From Streptomyces sp. D2-8 (GTDB taxonomy: Bacteria > Actinomycetota > Actinomycetes > Streptomycetales > Streptomycetaceae), in assembly GCF_023184515.1 (NCBI RefSeq), contig NZ_JAAHBP010000012.1, forward strand, positions 1 through 64,000: a stretch of DNA of 64,000 nt. The letters run 5' to 3'. A program made the position numbers and the translations under genes. Below the pieces are notes generated by a model that saw only the letters and a program-made list of their open reading frames with translations, did no database searches and was not told where the DNA came from. Below are positions 50,332 through 59,328 of this stretch, piece after piece. Position 1 is the first letter of the stretch; each line of letters starts with the position of its first letter.

Positions 50332-53300
50332 TCACCGCCCGATGACGGCCGGGTTGCCGCCCTCCTCGGTGCCCCACACGTCCTCGTCCTCCTCCAGGTA
50401 GCCGGCGGAACTGGTGGACCTGCGGTCCGTCTCCTCCTCCTTCTCCGGGGAGTCGCCGCCGGTGGTCGTCACCCGGGAGGCCGGCTGCGCGAGGAAGGTG
50501 TCGCTGTCCTCCTGCCGGTGCCAGGGGCTGCGCCGGCGGCGGTTGCGGCGTTCACTCTCCTCCGCCGCGTCGACCAGGACCGCGCGCACCCGTTCCCCGT
50601 TGCCCTTTTCACCGCCCGCGCCCATGCCACCCATGCCGCCCATGGGCATGCCGGGGCTGCCGGGCGTACCGGGGGCGCCGGGGGTGCCGCTCACGGCGGC
50701 GGACGTGAGCGGGCTGCCCGTGGTGTCGGCGGTGCCGCTGGCCAGGGGGGCGACGCCGTGCACGCCGGTGCCGCCCGGGGAGAGGGAGCCCGCCCCGGAA
50801 AGGCCGCCGCCGACGCCGGCCGGGCTCGCGCTGCCACCGCCGACGCCCAGTTCGGAAAACGGCACGTCCCGGGTGGTGGTGCCGCCTGCGCCGCCCGTCA
50901 GGTCGAGGTCGTCGAGCAGGCCGGAACCGCCCTTTCCACCACTGGAGTCGAGGTCGCGCAGGTCGACCTTCTCGGTGTTGCCCTGCGGGTCGGTGACGGT
51001 GGCGATGCCGGTGTCCGGGTCGATGACCTGGGTGCTGCCGTCGGGGAAGGTGGTGGTCAGCTTGCCGTCGTCCAGGGCGGTGCGGGAGCCGTCGGGGTTG
51101 GTCACCTGCGCCCCGTGGGTGAGGTCGGTGACGGTGGTGGTGCCGTCCGCGCGAGTGGTGGTGAGCATCCCGTTGTCGGGGTCGAACGTGGCCCTGCTGC
51201 CGTCCGCGAAGGTGGTGGTGAAGTCGCCGTCGTCGAACGCGGTGTGGCCGCCCGTGGGGGTCTGAAGGCCGTCGGACAGGCCGGTGTTGAGGTTTCCGAG
51301 GTCGCCCAGGTCGCCGATCGACTCGGTCGGCAGGCCGGAGTCGATGTTCCCCAGGTCGCCGAGGCCCCCTTGCCCGCTCCCGCCGTTGAGCCGGCCCAGG
51401 TTGCCGAGGTTCTCGGTGACGGTGCTGCCGTCGGGCCGGGTGGTGGTGGTCCCGCCGGTCGTGGGGTCGACCTTCTGGACCGTGCCGTCGGGGAAGGTCG
51501 TGGTCAGCTTGCCGTCGTCGCCCAACGACGTCACCGAACCGTCCGGATTGGTCACCTTCAGCCCGTCACCCAGGTCCTGCGTGGTGACCGAACCGTCCGG
51601 GCGGGTCGTGGTGAGCACCCCCTTGTCCGGGTCGAAGGAGCTGCCGCTGCCGTCCGGGAAGTCGGTGGTCACGTCACCTCCGCCGGTCAGCTGCGTGCTG
51701 CCGCCGGTCGGGGTGTCGAGCACACCGTCACCGCCGCCGAGGCCGCTGTTGAGGCCGTCGAGGCTGCCCAGGTCGGTCGTCGTGGTGGTGCCGTCGGGGT
51801 CGGTGGTGGTGGTCTGACCGGTCGTGGGGTCGACCTTCTGGACGGTGCCGTCGGGGAAGGTCGTGGTCAGCTTGCCGTCGTCGCCCAACGACGTCACCGA
51901 ACCGTCCGGGTTGGTCACCTTCAGCCCGTCACCCAGGTCCTGCGTGGTGACCGAACCGTCCGGGTGGGTCGTGGTGAGCACCCCCTTGTCCGGGTCGAAG
52001 GAGCTGCTGCTGCCGTCCGGGAAGTCGGTGGTGAGCTTGCGGTCGTCGAGCCGGGTGCTGCCGCCCGTCGGAGTCCTGAGGGAGCCGCCGGTGCCGTTGT
52101 TCAGGCCGCCGAGGTTGCCGAGGTTCTGGGTGATCGGGAGCGGGTCGAAGGTCCCCTGCCCGCCACTGCCACCGGAGGTGTTCACCTCGCCGAGGTCACC
52201 GAGGCTCTCGGTGGTGACCGCGTTGTTCTGGTTCAGCAGGTCATCGAGGCCGCTCAGGTTCTGCTCGCCGACCGCGTTGGGATCGTTGAGGCCGCCCAGG
52301 CTCTCCTCCATGGCCTTGCGCTGCTCCTCGGCCTCGCGCTCGGCCTCCTTCCGCAGCTCCTCCTGGTACTTCTTGTCCTCGTCCCGCTGCCGGTTCTGCT
52401 CCTCGCGCAGCTCGTCCTGGTACTTCTTGTCCTCCTCGCGCTGCCGGTTCTGCTCCTCCCGCAGCTCGTCCTGGTACTTCTTGTCCTCCTCGCGCTGGCG
52501 TCGCTGCTCGTCGCGCAGCTCGTCCTGGTACTTCTTGTCCTCGTCCCGCTGCCGGTTCTGCTCGTCGCGCAGCTCGTCCTGGTACTTCTTGTTCTCCTCG
52601 TTCTGCCGCCTGATCTCCTCCTGCTCCTCCTTCAGCTTCTGCTTCTCGTAGTCCTCCGAGGCCGTGCTGGTCGACTTCGGCTCGGGTATGTTCCCCGAGA
52701 AGTCCTTGCCGAGGTCGAGGAAGTGGTTGTTCAGGGCGGACTGCACCCGGGCCGCCGGTTCGCCCAGGAGCTTGTCGACGCCCTGGCTCCAGATCTTCAC
52801 CGCCTTGTCGCCGACCTTCGCCCAGTTGGCGATGTCGGTGAGGTCGCCGTACTCGGGGTGCACCTGGGAGAAGTCCGCCTTCGGGCTGTGACTGACGACC
52901 GTGTTGTAGCGGGTGGTGTACGACGTGATGTCCGTCTGGGCGACGTTGTTCGTGTCGACCCACTGGGCGAGGTCGTCCAGGACGTAGCGCAGCACCTGGT
53001 GCGGGTCGTAGTACGGGGACTTGGCCCACTCCAGCCACGCGTCGAGCAGTTCCCTGGCGGAGTCCTCCAGGTACGTGCGGCCCAGGGACAGGGCCCGCGA
53101 GTACACCGTGCCGCCGGTGCCGGTCGCGTCTCCGGCGGGGTTGGAGTTGAAGGTCTCGACGTAGTTGTCGTAGTTCTCGCGGATCTTCTTCAGCAGGCTG
53201 CGGAAGACCCCCGCCGCCTCGCCCTTCCAGCTCGCGTCGTCCCGGCCGAACCGGTCCTCCCAGTCCTTCAGCACCGTCGCGTGGTCCTTGAAGAACTTGG

Positions 53301-53895
53301 CCGCGAAGTCGAAGGACTCACCGGTCCTGTTGAAGGAGCTCAGATCCACCACGTCGGCCCCGGGCACGCCCAGGTTGCTGAACCGGGCGTTCTGGGTGCT
53401 GCCGGTCAGCAGTTCCAGGAGTGCCGCCCGCGGCCCGTTCATGTACCGGGCGAGCGGGATGGTGCTCATCTTGTCCTTGTTGTAGTCCGTGAACTCGTTG
53501 CCCTCACGGACCTGGGCGTCGTGGACGTTGTCGGAGCCGGGGCCGGCGAAGATGATCTCGTCGCCGGCTTTGACGCGGCCCTCGAAGACGATCCGCGCCT
53601 GCATGATGGAGCGCTTCTTGCCGCTGTCGAAGAACCAGATGTCGTAGTCCTCGCCCTTGTTCGTCAGGAAGCCGGAGTCCTTGACGAGCAGGCTGAGGCT
53701 GCGCTCCTTGATGTCCATCCGGAAGAGCTTGCCGCCGTGGTCGGAGCGGAGCGTGTCGAAGACGGTGCTGCGGTCCGGCACGGGATAGCCGGTGATGTGG
53801 GTGACCAGGGTGGCCCAGGTGTCGGACGACGGATCGGCCCGGCCGCTCAGGTCCTTGATGTTCTTGCCGGAGTTGGGGTCGTACCGCTCGGCCAC
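50332..53895 (-). CDS. Large T7SS-associated protein with WKG motif, coiled-coil repeats and PDG repeats (1187 aa)
   Basis: ATG at 53895. The N-terminal part (1-200) has no recognised fold. A helical segment carries DASWKGEAAGVF (about 220), the W-x-G signature of the AAWKG-type proteins. Residues about 425-515 are five near-identical 18-residue repeats of KKYQDELRDEQNRQREED, a charged coiled coil. Residues about 605-970 consist of beta-type repeats with PDG turns (TTTFPDGTVQKVDP, TTRPDGSVTTQDLGDGLKV). A Gly/Pro/Met-rich segment and a conserved-looking tail (RNRRRRSPWHRQEDSD, YLEEDEDVW) end the protein. Its place in the ESX array suggests a secreted structural or adhesin-like component. Function unknown. 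Confidence 0.85.
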   Translation of the reverse strand: MAERYDPNSGKNIKDLSGRADPSSDTWATLVTHITGYPVPDRSTVFDTLRSDHGGKLFRMDIKERSLSLLVKDSGFLTNKGEDYDIWFFDSGKKRSIMQARIVFEGRVKAGDEIIFAGPGSDNVHDAQVREGNEFTDYNKDKMSTIPLARYMNGPRAALLELLTGSTQNARFSNLGVPGADVVDLSSFNRTGESFDFAAKFFKDHATVLKDWEDRFGRDDASWKGEAAGVFRSLLKKIRENYDNYVETFNSNPAGDATGTGGTVYSRALSLGRTYLEDSARELLDAWLEWAKSPYYDPHQVLRYVLDDLAQWVDTNNVAQTDITSYTTRYNTVVSHSPKADFSQVHPEYGDLTDIANWAKVGDKAVKIWSQGVDKLLGEPAARVQSALNNHFLDLGKDFSGNIPEPKSTSTASEDYEKQKLKEEQEEIRRQNEENKKYQDELRDEQNRQRDEDKKYQDELRDEQRRQREEDKKYQDELREEQNRQREEDKKYQDELREEQNRQRDEDKKYQEELRKEAEREAEEQRKAMEESLGGLNDPNAVGEQNLSGLDDLLNQNNAVTTESLGDLGEVNTSGGSGGQGTFDPLPITQNLGNLGGLNNGTGGSLRTPTGGSTRLDDRKLTTDFPDGSSSSFDPDKGVLTTTHPDGSVTTQDLGDGLKVTNPDGSVTSLGDDGKLTTTFPDGTVQKVDPTTGQTTTTDPDGTTTTTDLGSLDGLNSGLGGGDGVLDTPTGGSTQLTGGGDVTTDFPDGSGSSFDPDKGVLTTTRPDGSVTTQDLGDGLKVTNPDGSVTSLGDDGKLTTTFPDGTVQKVDPTTGGTTTTRPDGSTVTENLGNLGRLNGGSGQGGLGDLGNIDSGLPTESIGDLGDLGNLNTGLSDGLQTPTGGHTAFDDGDFTTTFADGSRATFDPDNGMLTTTRADGTTTVTDLTHGAQVTNPDGSRTALDDGKLTTTFPDGSTQVIDPDTGIATVTDPQGNTEKVDLRDLDSSGGKGGSGLLDDLDLTGGAGGTTTRDVPFSELGVGGGSASPAGVGGGLSGAGSLSPGGTGVHGVAPLASGTADTTGSPLTSAAVSGTPGAPGTPGSPGMPMGGMGGMGAGGEKGNGERVRAVLVDAAEESERRNRRRRSPWHRQEDSDTFLAQPASRVTTTGGDSPEKEEETDRRSTSSAGYLEEDEDVWGTEEGGNPAVIGR
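50980..52080 (-). repeat. PDG-turn repeats within the 1187-aa gene
   Basis: Repeated units of roughly 40-45 residues with D-P-D-G/F-P-D-G turns occur in three long blocks. The blocks at about 51430-51700 and 51790-52060 are nearly identical in DNA, indicating recent duplication. Confidence 0.85.
52350..52620 (-). repeat. 54-bp tandem repeats encoding coiled coil
   Basis: Five copies of a 54-bp unit, with CTCGTCCTGGTACTTCTTGT recurring on the plus strand, encode 18-residue charged repeats with core KKYQDEL. Confidence 0.95.
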
Positions 53896-54024
53896 CGGGC
53901 ACCCTTTCTGGTCGGTCGTCGTCCGTACCGGCGCACCGCGTTCTCACGCGCTCGCTGCCGGGTGTCTGTCTCAAGGGGTTGTGCCGGGCGGCCGAGGCCG
54001 GGACCGGCCCACGCGGGGGCGGGG

Positions 54025-54495
54025 TCAGGCGCCCTCGCCCGTCGTCCCGGAACTGCCGGCGGTGAGGGTGTCGACCTCCTCGAAGGTCTGGAGCAGCGTC
54101 TGCGCGTCGATGGCGTCGAGGTTCTTGTTCTTGGTCTTGTTGGCCTCTTCGATGGTCTCGGTGAGCGCGTCCTGCAACTCCTTGAAGAGGTCCATCTGGT
54201 CACCGAGCAACTTGTCGATGGCCTCGGCCGCGCCGCGGATGTCCTCGATCAGCTTCGGTCCGGAGACCAGGGTTTCGGTGGTCATCCGGCCGATGCGCAG
54301 GATCTGCTTCTGCTGGTCGAGGTTGTCCGGGGTGGTGTACCCGCCGATGAGCTTGCCGAGCGGGAGGATGTTCGTCCCGTCGCCCTGGTCGTGGTGCTTC
54401 TTCGCGGCGGTGTGCACCGGCTGCACCTCGTTGTCCCGGAAGTTCTCCATCTGCTTGAGGTCGAAGTGCTTGACGTCGGCCTTCTCACCGGCCAT
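54025..54495 (-). CDS. Type VII secretion-associated helical protein (156 aa)
   Basis: ATG at 54495 with AGGAG upstream; the longer frame to 54651 is non-coding GC-rich spacer. All-helical sequence with LKQMENFRDNEVQPVHTAAKKH at the start and DIRGAAEAIDKLLGDQMDLFKELQDALTETIEE in the C-terminal half. No W-x-G motif. The location between the WXG proteins and the large repeat protein, and the WXG-like helical character, suggest an ESX substrate or partner. No characterised family was recognised. Confidence 0.7.
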   Translation of the reverse strand: MAGEKADVKHFDLKQMENFRDNEVQPVHTAAKKHHDQGDGTNILPLGKLIGGYTTPDNLDQQKQILRIGRMTTETLVSGPKLIEDIRGAAEAIDKLLGDQMDLFKELQDALTETIEEANKTKNKNLDAIDAQTLLQTFEEVDTLTAGSSGTTGEGA

Positions 54496-54723
54496 GGGAC
54501 GCTCTCCTGCCGCTCGGTACCGGAAGGGGGGTGGGGGGACGGGGGCCCGGCGGGCGCCCCGCGACGACGCCGGGCTCCGGCGTGGGGTGTGCCCGCCGGG
54601 CCGCCCGCACGGGTGTCGTGCCGGCGGCCGACCGGAGCCTTCCGGTCGCACACGCCCGGCGCCGGGGGCCGCCCCCCGGACGGATGAAAGGGGGTGCGGA
54701 CGGACCCTGACGGGCCCGGAGCC

Positions 54724-55032
54724 CTAACGGGCCCGCACACCGCCCCAGTTGTCGGCGCTGCGACGCTCGTCCCGCGAGTGGTTGTCGTGGATCGTCTGGA
54801 TCAGCTCGCCGTTGTCGCCGAGGAGCATGGCCATGTTCTTGGTGGCCTGGTCCCACTCGGCCTGGACCTCGCGGTACGTCTGCTGGTCCGCGCCCTCCCA
54901 GGACATGACGAGCGGCTTCAGCTCGTCCTCCAGGGTGTTGAGGGTCTTGATGATCTGCTGGGTCTGGTCCATCAGCTCCTCGATGGCGTGCCGGACCTTG
55001 GGGTACTGCACGTCGATGATGCCGTCGGCCAT
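54724..55032 (-). CDS. WXG100-family protein (102 aa, SWEG motif)
   Basis: ATG at 55032 with GAGGAG upstream. The classic helix-turn-helix with MSWEGADQQTYREVQ at the turn (about 42-56) is the W-x-G signature. The Tyr-containing helix after it resembles the secretion signal region, although the strict YxxxD/E motif is not seen. With the 55462 gene it forms the expected pair of small ESX proteins (EsxA/EsxB-like heterodimer), exported by EccC. Confidence 0.9.
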   Translation of the reverse strand: MADGIIDVQYPKVRHAIEELMDQTQQIIKTLNTLEDELKPLVMSWEGADQQTYREVQAEWDQATKNMAMLLGDNGELIQTIHDNHSRDERRSADNWGGVRAR

Positions 55033-55126
55033 GACGTCTCCTCTCGGGGCCGGGCACGAAGGCCCGGCGAGCTCACGGGGGTACGGCCTCACCGCGAGGG
55101 GGCCGGTGCCGCGGGGGGGGGATGGG

Positions 55127-55462
55127 TCAGCGGAGCGCTTCGAAGACGCCCTGGCTGGTCTTGCTGTTGAGGACCTCGGTGAGGTCCTGGTTCTCCTTCG
55201 CCAGACGGTTGGCGGAGGTCACGTTCTCCTGGAGCGCGTCGACCATCTTGCTGATCTGGATGACGACCTTCTGCGCCTCGGCGTTCCAGCTGCGGAAGAG
55301 CTTCAGCAGGGCCTGGCCCTCGTCGCCGCCGACGCCCGAACGCGCGGCGATCTCGCCGACGTTGTTCTGGATCTTCTCGACCTGGTCGCGGGCCGACTCC
55401 AGGGAGGAGACGCCCCCCAGGCCCTTGGCATAGTCCGCTTTCCTCGCGGCGCTGTCCGCCAT
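55127..55462 (-). CDS. WXG100-like protein (111 aa, W-N-A variant)
   Basis: ATG at 55462 with GAAGGGAA upstream. Helical protein of WXG100 length; the turn reads FRSWNAEAQKVV (about 58-69), so Trp is kept but Gly is replaced by Ala. First gene of the minus-strand ESX substrate array and probable dimer partner of the 54724 protein. Confidence 0.85.
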   Translation of the reverse strand: MADSAARKADYAKGLGGVSSLESARDQVEKIQNNVGEIAARSGVGGDEGQALLKLFRSWNAEAQKVVIQISKMVDALQENVTSANRLAKENQDLTEVLNSKTSQGVFEALR

Positions 55463-55474
55463 GTCGCGTTCCCT

Positions 55475-55510
55475 TCGTTCAAGCAAGTCTCGTCGTTCAA
55501 GCAAGTCTCG
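55475..55510 (-). repeat. 18-bp perfect tandem duplication in the leader of the ESX array
   Basis: TCGTTCAAGCAAGTCTCG is repeated exactly (55475-55492 and 55493-55510) directly upstream of the RBS of the first ESX gene. Confidence 0.9.
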
Positions 55511-55513
55511 TCG

Positions 55514-55558
55514 CAGCGTTGCACGCTGAGGCTAAAGAGAACCCGGCGTTCCGCGCAA
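55514..55558 (-). promoter_or_regulatory. Candidate promoter and operator of the ESX substrate array
   Basis: On the minus strand, TTGCGC (55558-55553) and TAGCCT (55534-55529) are separated by 18 bp, matching a -35/-10 pair. Directly downstream, CAGCGT-TGC-ACGCTG (55514-55528) is a perfect palindrome at the expected transcription start, suitable as an operator. The leader of about 60 nt contains the 18-bp duplication. Confidence 0.4.
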
Positions 55559-55903
55559 CGCGATCCGTGAGTTTTTGAGCATCAGTCAGGCCGGCAGAAT
55601 TCGCCCGTATCGCAACGGAGTTGTGTCTGGTTTGCCGCCAGATGAACAGGTGCTCCCGGCGTCCGGGCGGCAGGAACGTGAGACGTCCCGCGGGCAGCCC
55701 GTGATTCGGGCGGAAAGCGGGCACGGGGAACGGGCAAACGGTCATCGGGAAGGACCGTTTCCGGCGTGGGCGCACACACGGGATTCCCCGCACCCGACCG
55801 GCCGGGATATTTGAGCTTTTCCTGAGCTTTCATCTGGCTCGAATTCTTCCCGATCCCGGCCGCCTTTTCTCGTCCCCGGCGCTCCCTGGGGTGCTTGCCG
55901 CGA
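55559..55903. other. Intergenic region between eccB stop and ESX array promoter
   Basis: No gene of credible coding character was seen in this 345-bp stretch. It separates the eccD-eccB unit from the substrate genes on the same strand, so any eccB terminator should be here; only short T-rich stretches near 55810-55835 were noticed. Confidence 0.5.
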
Positions 55904-57472
55904 TCAGCCTGCGGTGCCGGCCGTGCGAGCGGTGCCCGCCGCGTCCGCCTTGCCGCCCTTGTCCGGCTCTGCCTCGCACGCGGGAGCCGTGACCTTGGGC
56001 GGGACCACGCCCGAGGCGGCGGCCGGGTCGAGGTCCGCTCCGGTCGGGAGGGCCGCGAGCAGCGTCGCCGGGACCGAGCCGATGTCCGAGGCCCCGAATC
56101 CGAGGGCCGCCAGCGAGTCCTTGGCGGACACGCGGTACTTCACCCCGTTCTCCGCCACCAGGTAGGTGGTCCCCGCGTGGGCGGCGCCGCTCGCGTTCAG
56201 CGCCCTGACCAGGGCGCCGCTGCCGGGCCGTACCACCGTGGCGTCCGTCGGCGCGCACGCCGGCTCCAGCGGCTCGGCGGTGCCGTCCGGCACGGCGACC
56301 GGGGCGAGCCGTGCCAGCGGGACCAGCACCGACCTGATCCGGGCACCTCCGTCGTCGCCGTCCACCTGGGCGCAGAGCGCGCTGCCGCGCGGCGCGGACT
56401 GCGGGACGGGCGGCGCGTCCGGCAGCTCCGCGGATCCGGCCGGGCCCGCGTCCTTCGCCCGGTGCTCGCGCAGCGCGTCCGCGCCGACGGTGCGCACCTC
56501 GGGCGAGCGCCCCTGGTAGGCGTCCTTCTGGGTGGCCGGGTCGCCCAGCACCAGGGCGGCGCCGAGCCGGGTCAGCGGCACCAGGCCGTCCTCACGCAGC
56601 AGGTGGTAGGTGCTGCCGCCGCCGGGCACGCTGACCTTGAACAGCTGGCCGATCCGGCTGGCCTCGCCGCCGAGCACCGGGCCCTCCTCGCCGCGTCCCG
56701 GGACCGCGGGGGGCTTCAGCGCGGGACCGGGTGCCAGCGCGTCGAGGAAGGCCGCCGAGACCGGCATGGGCCGTTCGGCGCCGTAGCCGAGGGCGTTGCG
56801 GGCGTCGGAGGCGCGGTCCAGCGGCAGCCTGCTCCCCCGCCACACCAGGTACTCGGTGTCGTCCGGGCCGCGCACCAGCACCCCGCGGTCGCCGCCGACG
56901 GCGCGGGAGTCCACGGGCGCCCCGGCGACCACGGTGGTGGCCCCGGGCTTGTCCACGCCGGTGCTCGCCACGGCACCGGAGGTGTCGGGCAGCGCCCCGT
57001 CCGGCCCGGTCACGCACATGTGCCAGGGGCCGTCGTCGAGTCCGCCGGGCTCGGGCACGGCGTCCGGGGCGCCGGGGAGGCCGACCGGGCTGCCCACCGG
57101 GACGTCCCGCAGGGAGGCGGTTCGGACGTCCGCGGTCGGCAGGTCGGCGCCACCTATCAGCCGCGCCGACGCGTAGTTGCGCACCGGGTGCAGCACGCCG
57201 TCGGTGCCGGTCCACAGGTACCGGGCGCCGGTGTCACGGTTGACCACCAGGTGCTCGCCGTCGCGCCAGCCGTCGTTCCCGCCGGGCCGCAGCAGGCCGT
57301 AGACGGTGGCGCCGGCGCCGATCAGGACGGTGGCCAGGAGGCCGAAGACCACGCCGCGGGTGGTGCGTCCCAGCGGGCTCTCCGGGGCGTCCGGGTCGGC
57401 CATGAGCAGGCCCGAGCTGAGCCTGCCCATCATGAAACTGTGGGCGTGTACCTGGTCGCGTTTGGACTGCAC
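55904..57472 (-). CDS. eccB: EccB, ESX secretion membrane component
   Basis: 522 aa. N-terminal cytoplasmic segment MQSKRDQVHAHSFMMGRLSSGLL, the conserved start of EccB proteins, then one TM helix (about 38-60, GVVFGLLATVLIGAGATVYGLL) and a large extracytoplasmic domain with the family patterns YLWTGTDGVLHPVRNYASARL and YLVAENGVKYRVSAKDSLAALGF (repeat domains R1 and R4). A Pro/Ala-rich tail of about 25 residues ends the protein. EccB forms the core T7SS complex with EccC, EccD and EccE. It lies 45 bp after eccD and is probably cotranscribed. Confidence 0.95.
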   Translation of the reverse strand: MQSKRDQVHAHSFMMGRLSSGLLMADPDAPESPLGRTTRGVVFGLLATVLIGAGATVYGLLRPGGNDGWRDGEHLVVNRDTGARYLWTGTDGVLHPVRNYASARLIGGADLPTADVRTASLRDVPVGSPVGLPGAPDAVPEPGGLDDGPWHMCVTGPDGALPDTSGAVASTGVDKPGATTVVAGAPVDSRAVGGDRGVLVRGPDDTEYLVWRGSRLPLDRASDARNALGYGAERPMPVSAAFLDALAPGPALKPPAVPGRGEEGPVLGGEASRIGQLFKVSVPGGGSTYHLLREDGLVPLTRLGAALVLGDPATQKDAYQGRSPEVRTVGADALREHRAKDAGPAGSAELPDAPPVPQSAPRGSALCAQVDGDDGGARIRSVLVPLARLAPVAVPDGTAEPLEPACAPTDATVVRPGSGALVRALNASGAAHAGTTYLVAENGVKYRVSAKDSLAALGFGASDIGSVPATLLAALPTGADLDPAAASGVVPPKVTAPACEAEPDKGGKADAAGTARTAGTAG

Positions 57473-57517
57473 GGCCGCTTCTCAACTCCTCTTCGATGTG
57501 ACGGCGTTCAGGGGCGC

Positions 57518-58924
57518 TCAGCCGAACAGGCCGCGCAGCCAGCCGAAGAGCCCCGCGGTCCAGAGGCTGAGCGGCAGCAGCGCCACCGCGAGGCCGGTGT
57601 GGGCCAGTTCCGCGGCACGGCCCCAGTACGGCAGCATCCGGCGGCCGGGCACCGTCCAGGCGGCGACCACGAGTGCGGCCGCGGCGGCGAGCAGCACCGC
57701 GAGGACCACCAGGCGCCCGTTGCCGTCGCTGTCGACGGCCCAGGCGCGGGCGAGCAGCAGCAGCCCCCACACGCCGGGCACCGTCAGGGTCAGCCGCTGC
57801 CCGATGTGCACCAGGCCGCGGGAGTGCAGGAGCAGCAGCACGCTCAGGGTGAGGGAGGTCAGCACCTCGGGCAGGTTCGGGTGCTCGGCGAGGACCACCA
57901 GGGCGGCCGCGGCGATGACGCCGGTGGCGGCGAAGAGTGCGGTGACCCAGCGCCCGGCCAGCTCGGTGCGCTCGGCGACCTCGCTGCCCGCGTAGGGCTC
58001 GATGCCCTCCTGGAGCTGGCTGGCGGAGGACGGCAGCGCGGGCATCCGCATCCCGGCCAGCTTGAAGGCGAACGGTGCCACCACCCCGGCGGCGAGGGCG
58101 GCCACCGCCGCCACCAGCGCCACCGCGGCGGGCACGTGCAGGCCCGTGTAGCCGATCAGGGCTCCGGTGGTCGCGGTGGCCACCGCGACCACCGCGGTGG
58201 CCAGCAGGGCCGGGGCCCCGACGGCGGTGGCGGCGAGCGCGAGCACCGCGCCGCCCGCGCCCGCCGCGCCCGCGGCGAGCAGCCGCGCGCCGGCCACCCG
58301 CGCCGCGTCCGGGCCGGTCAGCTCGCCGCCGGGCAGCAGCCAGCCGGCCAGTGCCAGGCTGGGCGCGACCAGCAGGCCGAGCGCGGTGGCGGAGAGCCGG
58401 TCGCCGACCGCGCGGCTGGCCGAGCCCGCGCCCGCGAGCAGCAGCAGCCCGATCACGGCCGCACACAGCGCACGGGCGGAGTCGGAGCCGGTCACGCCGG
58501 GCCGGAGCACCAGGGCGAGGGCGGCCAGGACGGTCGCCACCACGGCGCCCACGAGGAACCCGCGGGCCGCCCCGGGGTTCCAGGTGTGCAGCCGCCGGCC
58601 GGCGGTGTCGGCTATCCCGTCCACCAGGTCGTCGAGCCGGGCCTCGGGCAGCGCCTCGGTGTGCGGGCGCAGATAGAGCACGGCGCCGTCGGCGAGCCCG
58701 GCACGGCCGAGGGTGGTCTCCTCGTCGAGGGGGGCGTCGCCGAGCACTTGGAGCACCCAGCCGGCGTGGTCGAGTCCGGCTTCCTCGGCCTCCTCGCCGA
58801 CGTAACGCAGCAGCGTGGGCAGGAGGTCGGCGACCGGCACGTCGGCGGGCACGGCCAGATCGACGGAGACGCTCGGCGCACGTACGGTCAGGCGGCACAG
58901 TTCGGCCACCGCGCTGTCGGTCAT
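57518..58924 (-). CDS. eccD: EccD, polytopic ESX channel protein
   Basis: 468 aa from the ATG at 58924, with GACGAGAG upstream. Residues 1-90 form a ubiquitin-like domain (CRLTVRAPSVSVDLAVPADVPVADLLP and GAVLYLRPHTE). About eleven hydrophobic TM segments follow from about residue 120 to the end, with a cytoplasmic loop LPSSASQLQEGIEPYAGSEV near 290. This is the EccD architecture; in mycobacteria two EccD copies surround the membrane pore. It precedes eccB. Confidence 0.93.
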   Translation of the reverse strand: MTDSAVAELCRLTVRAPSVSVDLAVPADVPVADLLPTLLRYVGEEAEEAGLDHAGWVLQVLGDAPLDEETTLGRAGLADGAVLYLRPHTEALPEARLDDLVDGIADTAGRRLHTWNPGAARGFLVGAVVATVLAALALVLRPGVTGSDSARALCAAVIGLLLLAGAGSASRAVGDRLSATALGLLVAPSLALAGWLLPGGELTGPDAARVAGARLLAAGAAGAGGAVLALAATAVGAPALLATAVVAVATATTGALIGYTGLHVPAAVALVAAVAALAAGVVAPFAFKLAGMRMPALPSSASQLQEGIEPYAGSEVAERTELAGRWVTALFAATGVIAAAALVVLAEHPNLPEVLTSLTLSVLLLLHSRGLVHIGQRLTLTVPGVWGLLLLARAWAVDSDGNGRLVVLAVLLAAAAALVVAAWTVPGRRMLPYWGRAAELAHTGLAVALLPLSLWTAGLFGWLRGLFG

Positions 58925-58984
58925 CAGCTGAACTCTCGTCTTCCGTGGGGGCTTCGACCGGAGGACTTTCTCCGGCAGAGCGAA

Positions 58985-59020
58985 CGTGCGAAGAGTACGG
59001 AAAGCCCGCGCGGCCGTGAA
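58985..59020 (-). promoter_or_regulatory. Candidate eccD promoter
   Basis: TTCACG (59020-59015) and TACTCT (58997-58992) on the minus strand are separated by 17 bp, giving a leader of about 60 nt before eccD. The rest of the 404-bp divergent region (58925-59328) holds no credible gene and must also carry the eccC promoter, which could not be assigned. Confidence 0.4.
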
Positions 59021-59328
59021 CAGGGGGGCCGGACAAGGGAATTGCGCTCCCGCTGCCCGCTGCCGCCTCCCGCGTGGACAGGGCGCGTTCCGTGAATGCA
59101 GACTACTGCCTACGCCCGCCGGATCGTGCTGCGGACCGGACTGCCCGTCCGGTATGGAGTTGACCGTCACGGGAGTCGGCCGTCCCCCGCAATCCGCCCG
59201 AAACATTCCTCCGGCGTTCACCGCCTCGCGGGAGCCCGGAGAATCGGCGCGGTCCGGTGTTTCCCGCTCCCGGGTGCGCCGGTATTCGGCGCGGGCCGGA
59301 AAGCCAGTGAAACCGGAGGTTTCGTTCC

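Noticed and set aside
50107..54687. 1526-aa plus-strand open frame opposite the WKG protein
   Set aside because: Its repeats mirror the minus-strand coiled-coil and PDG repeats; no independent coding evidence.
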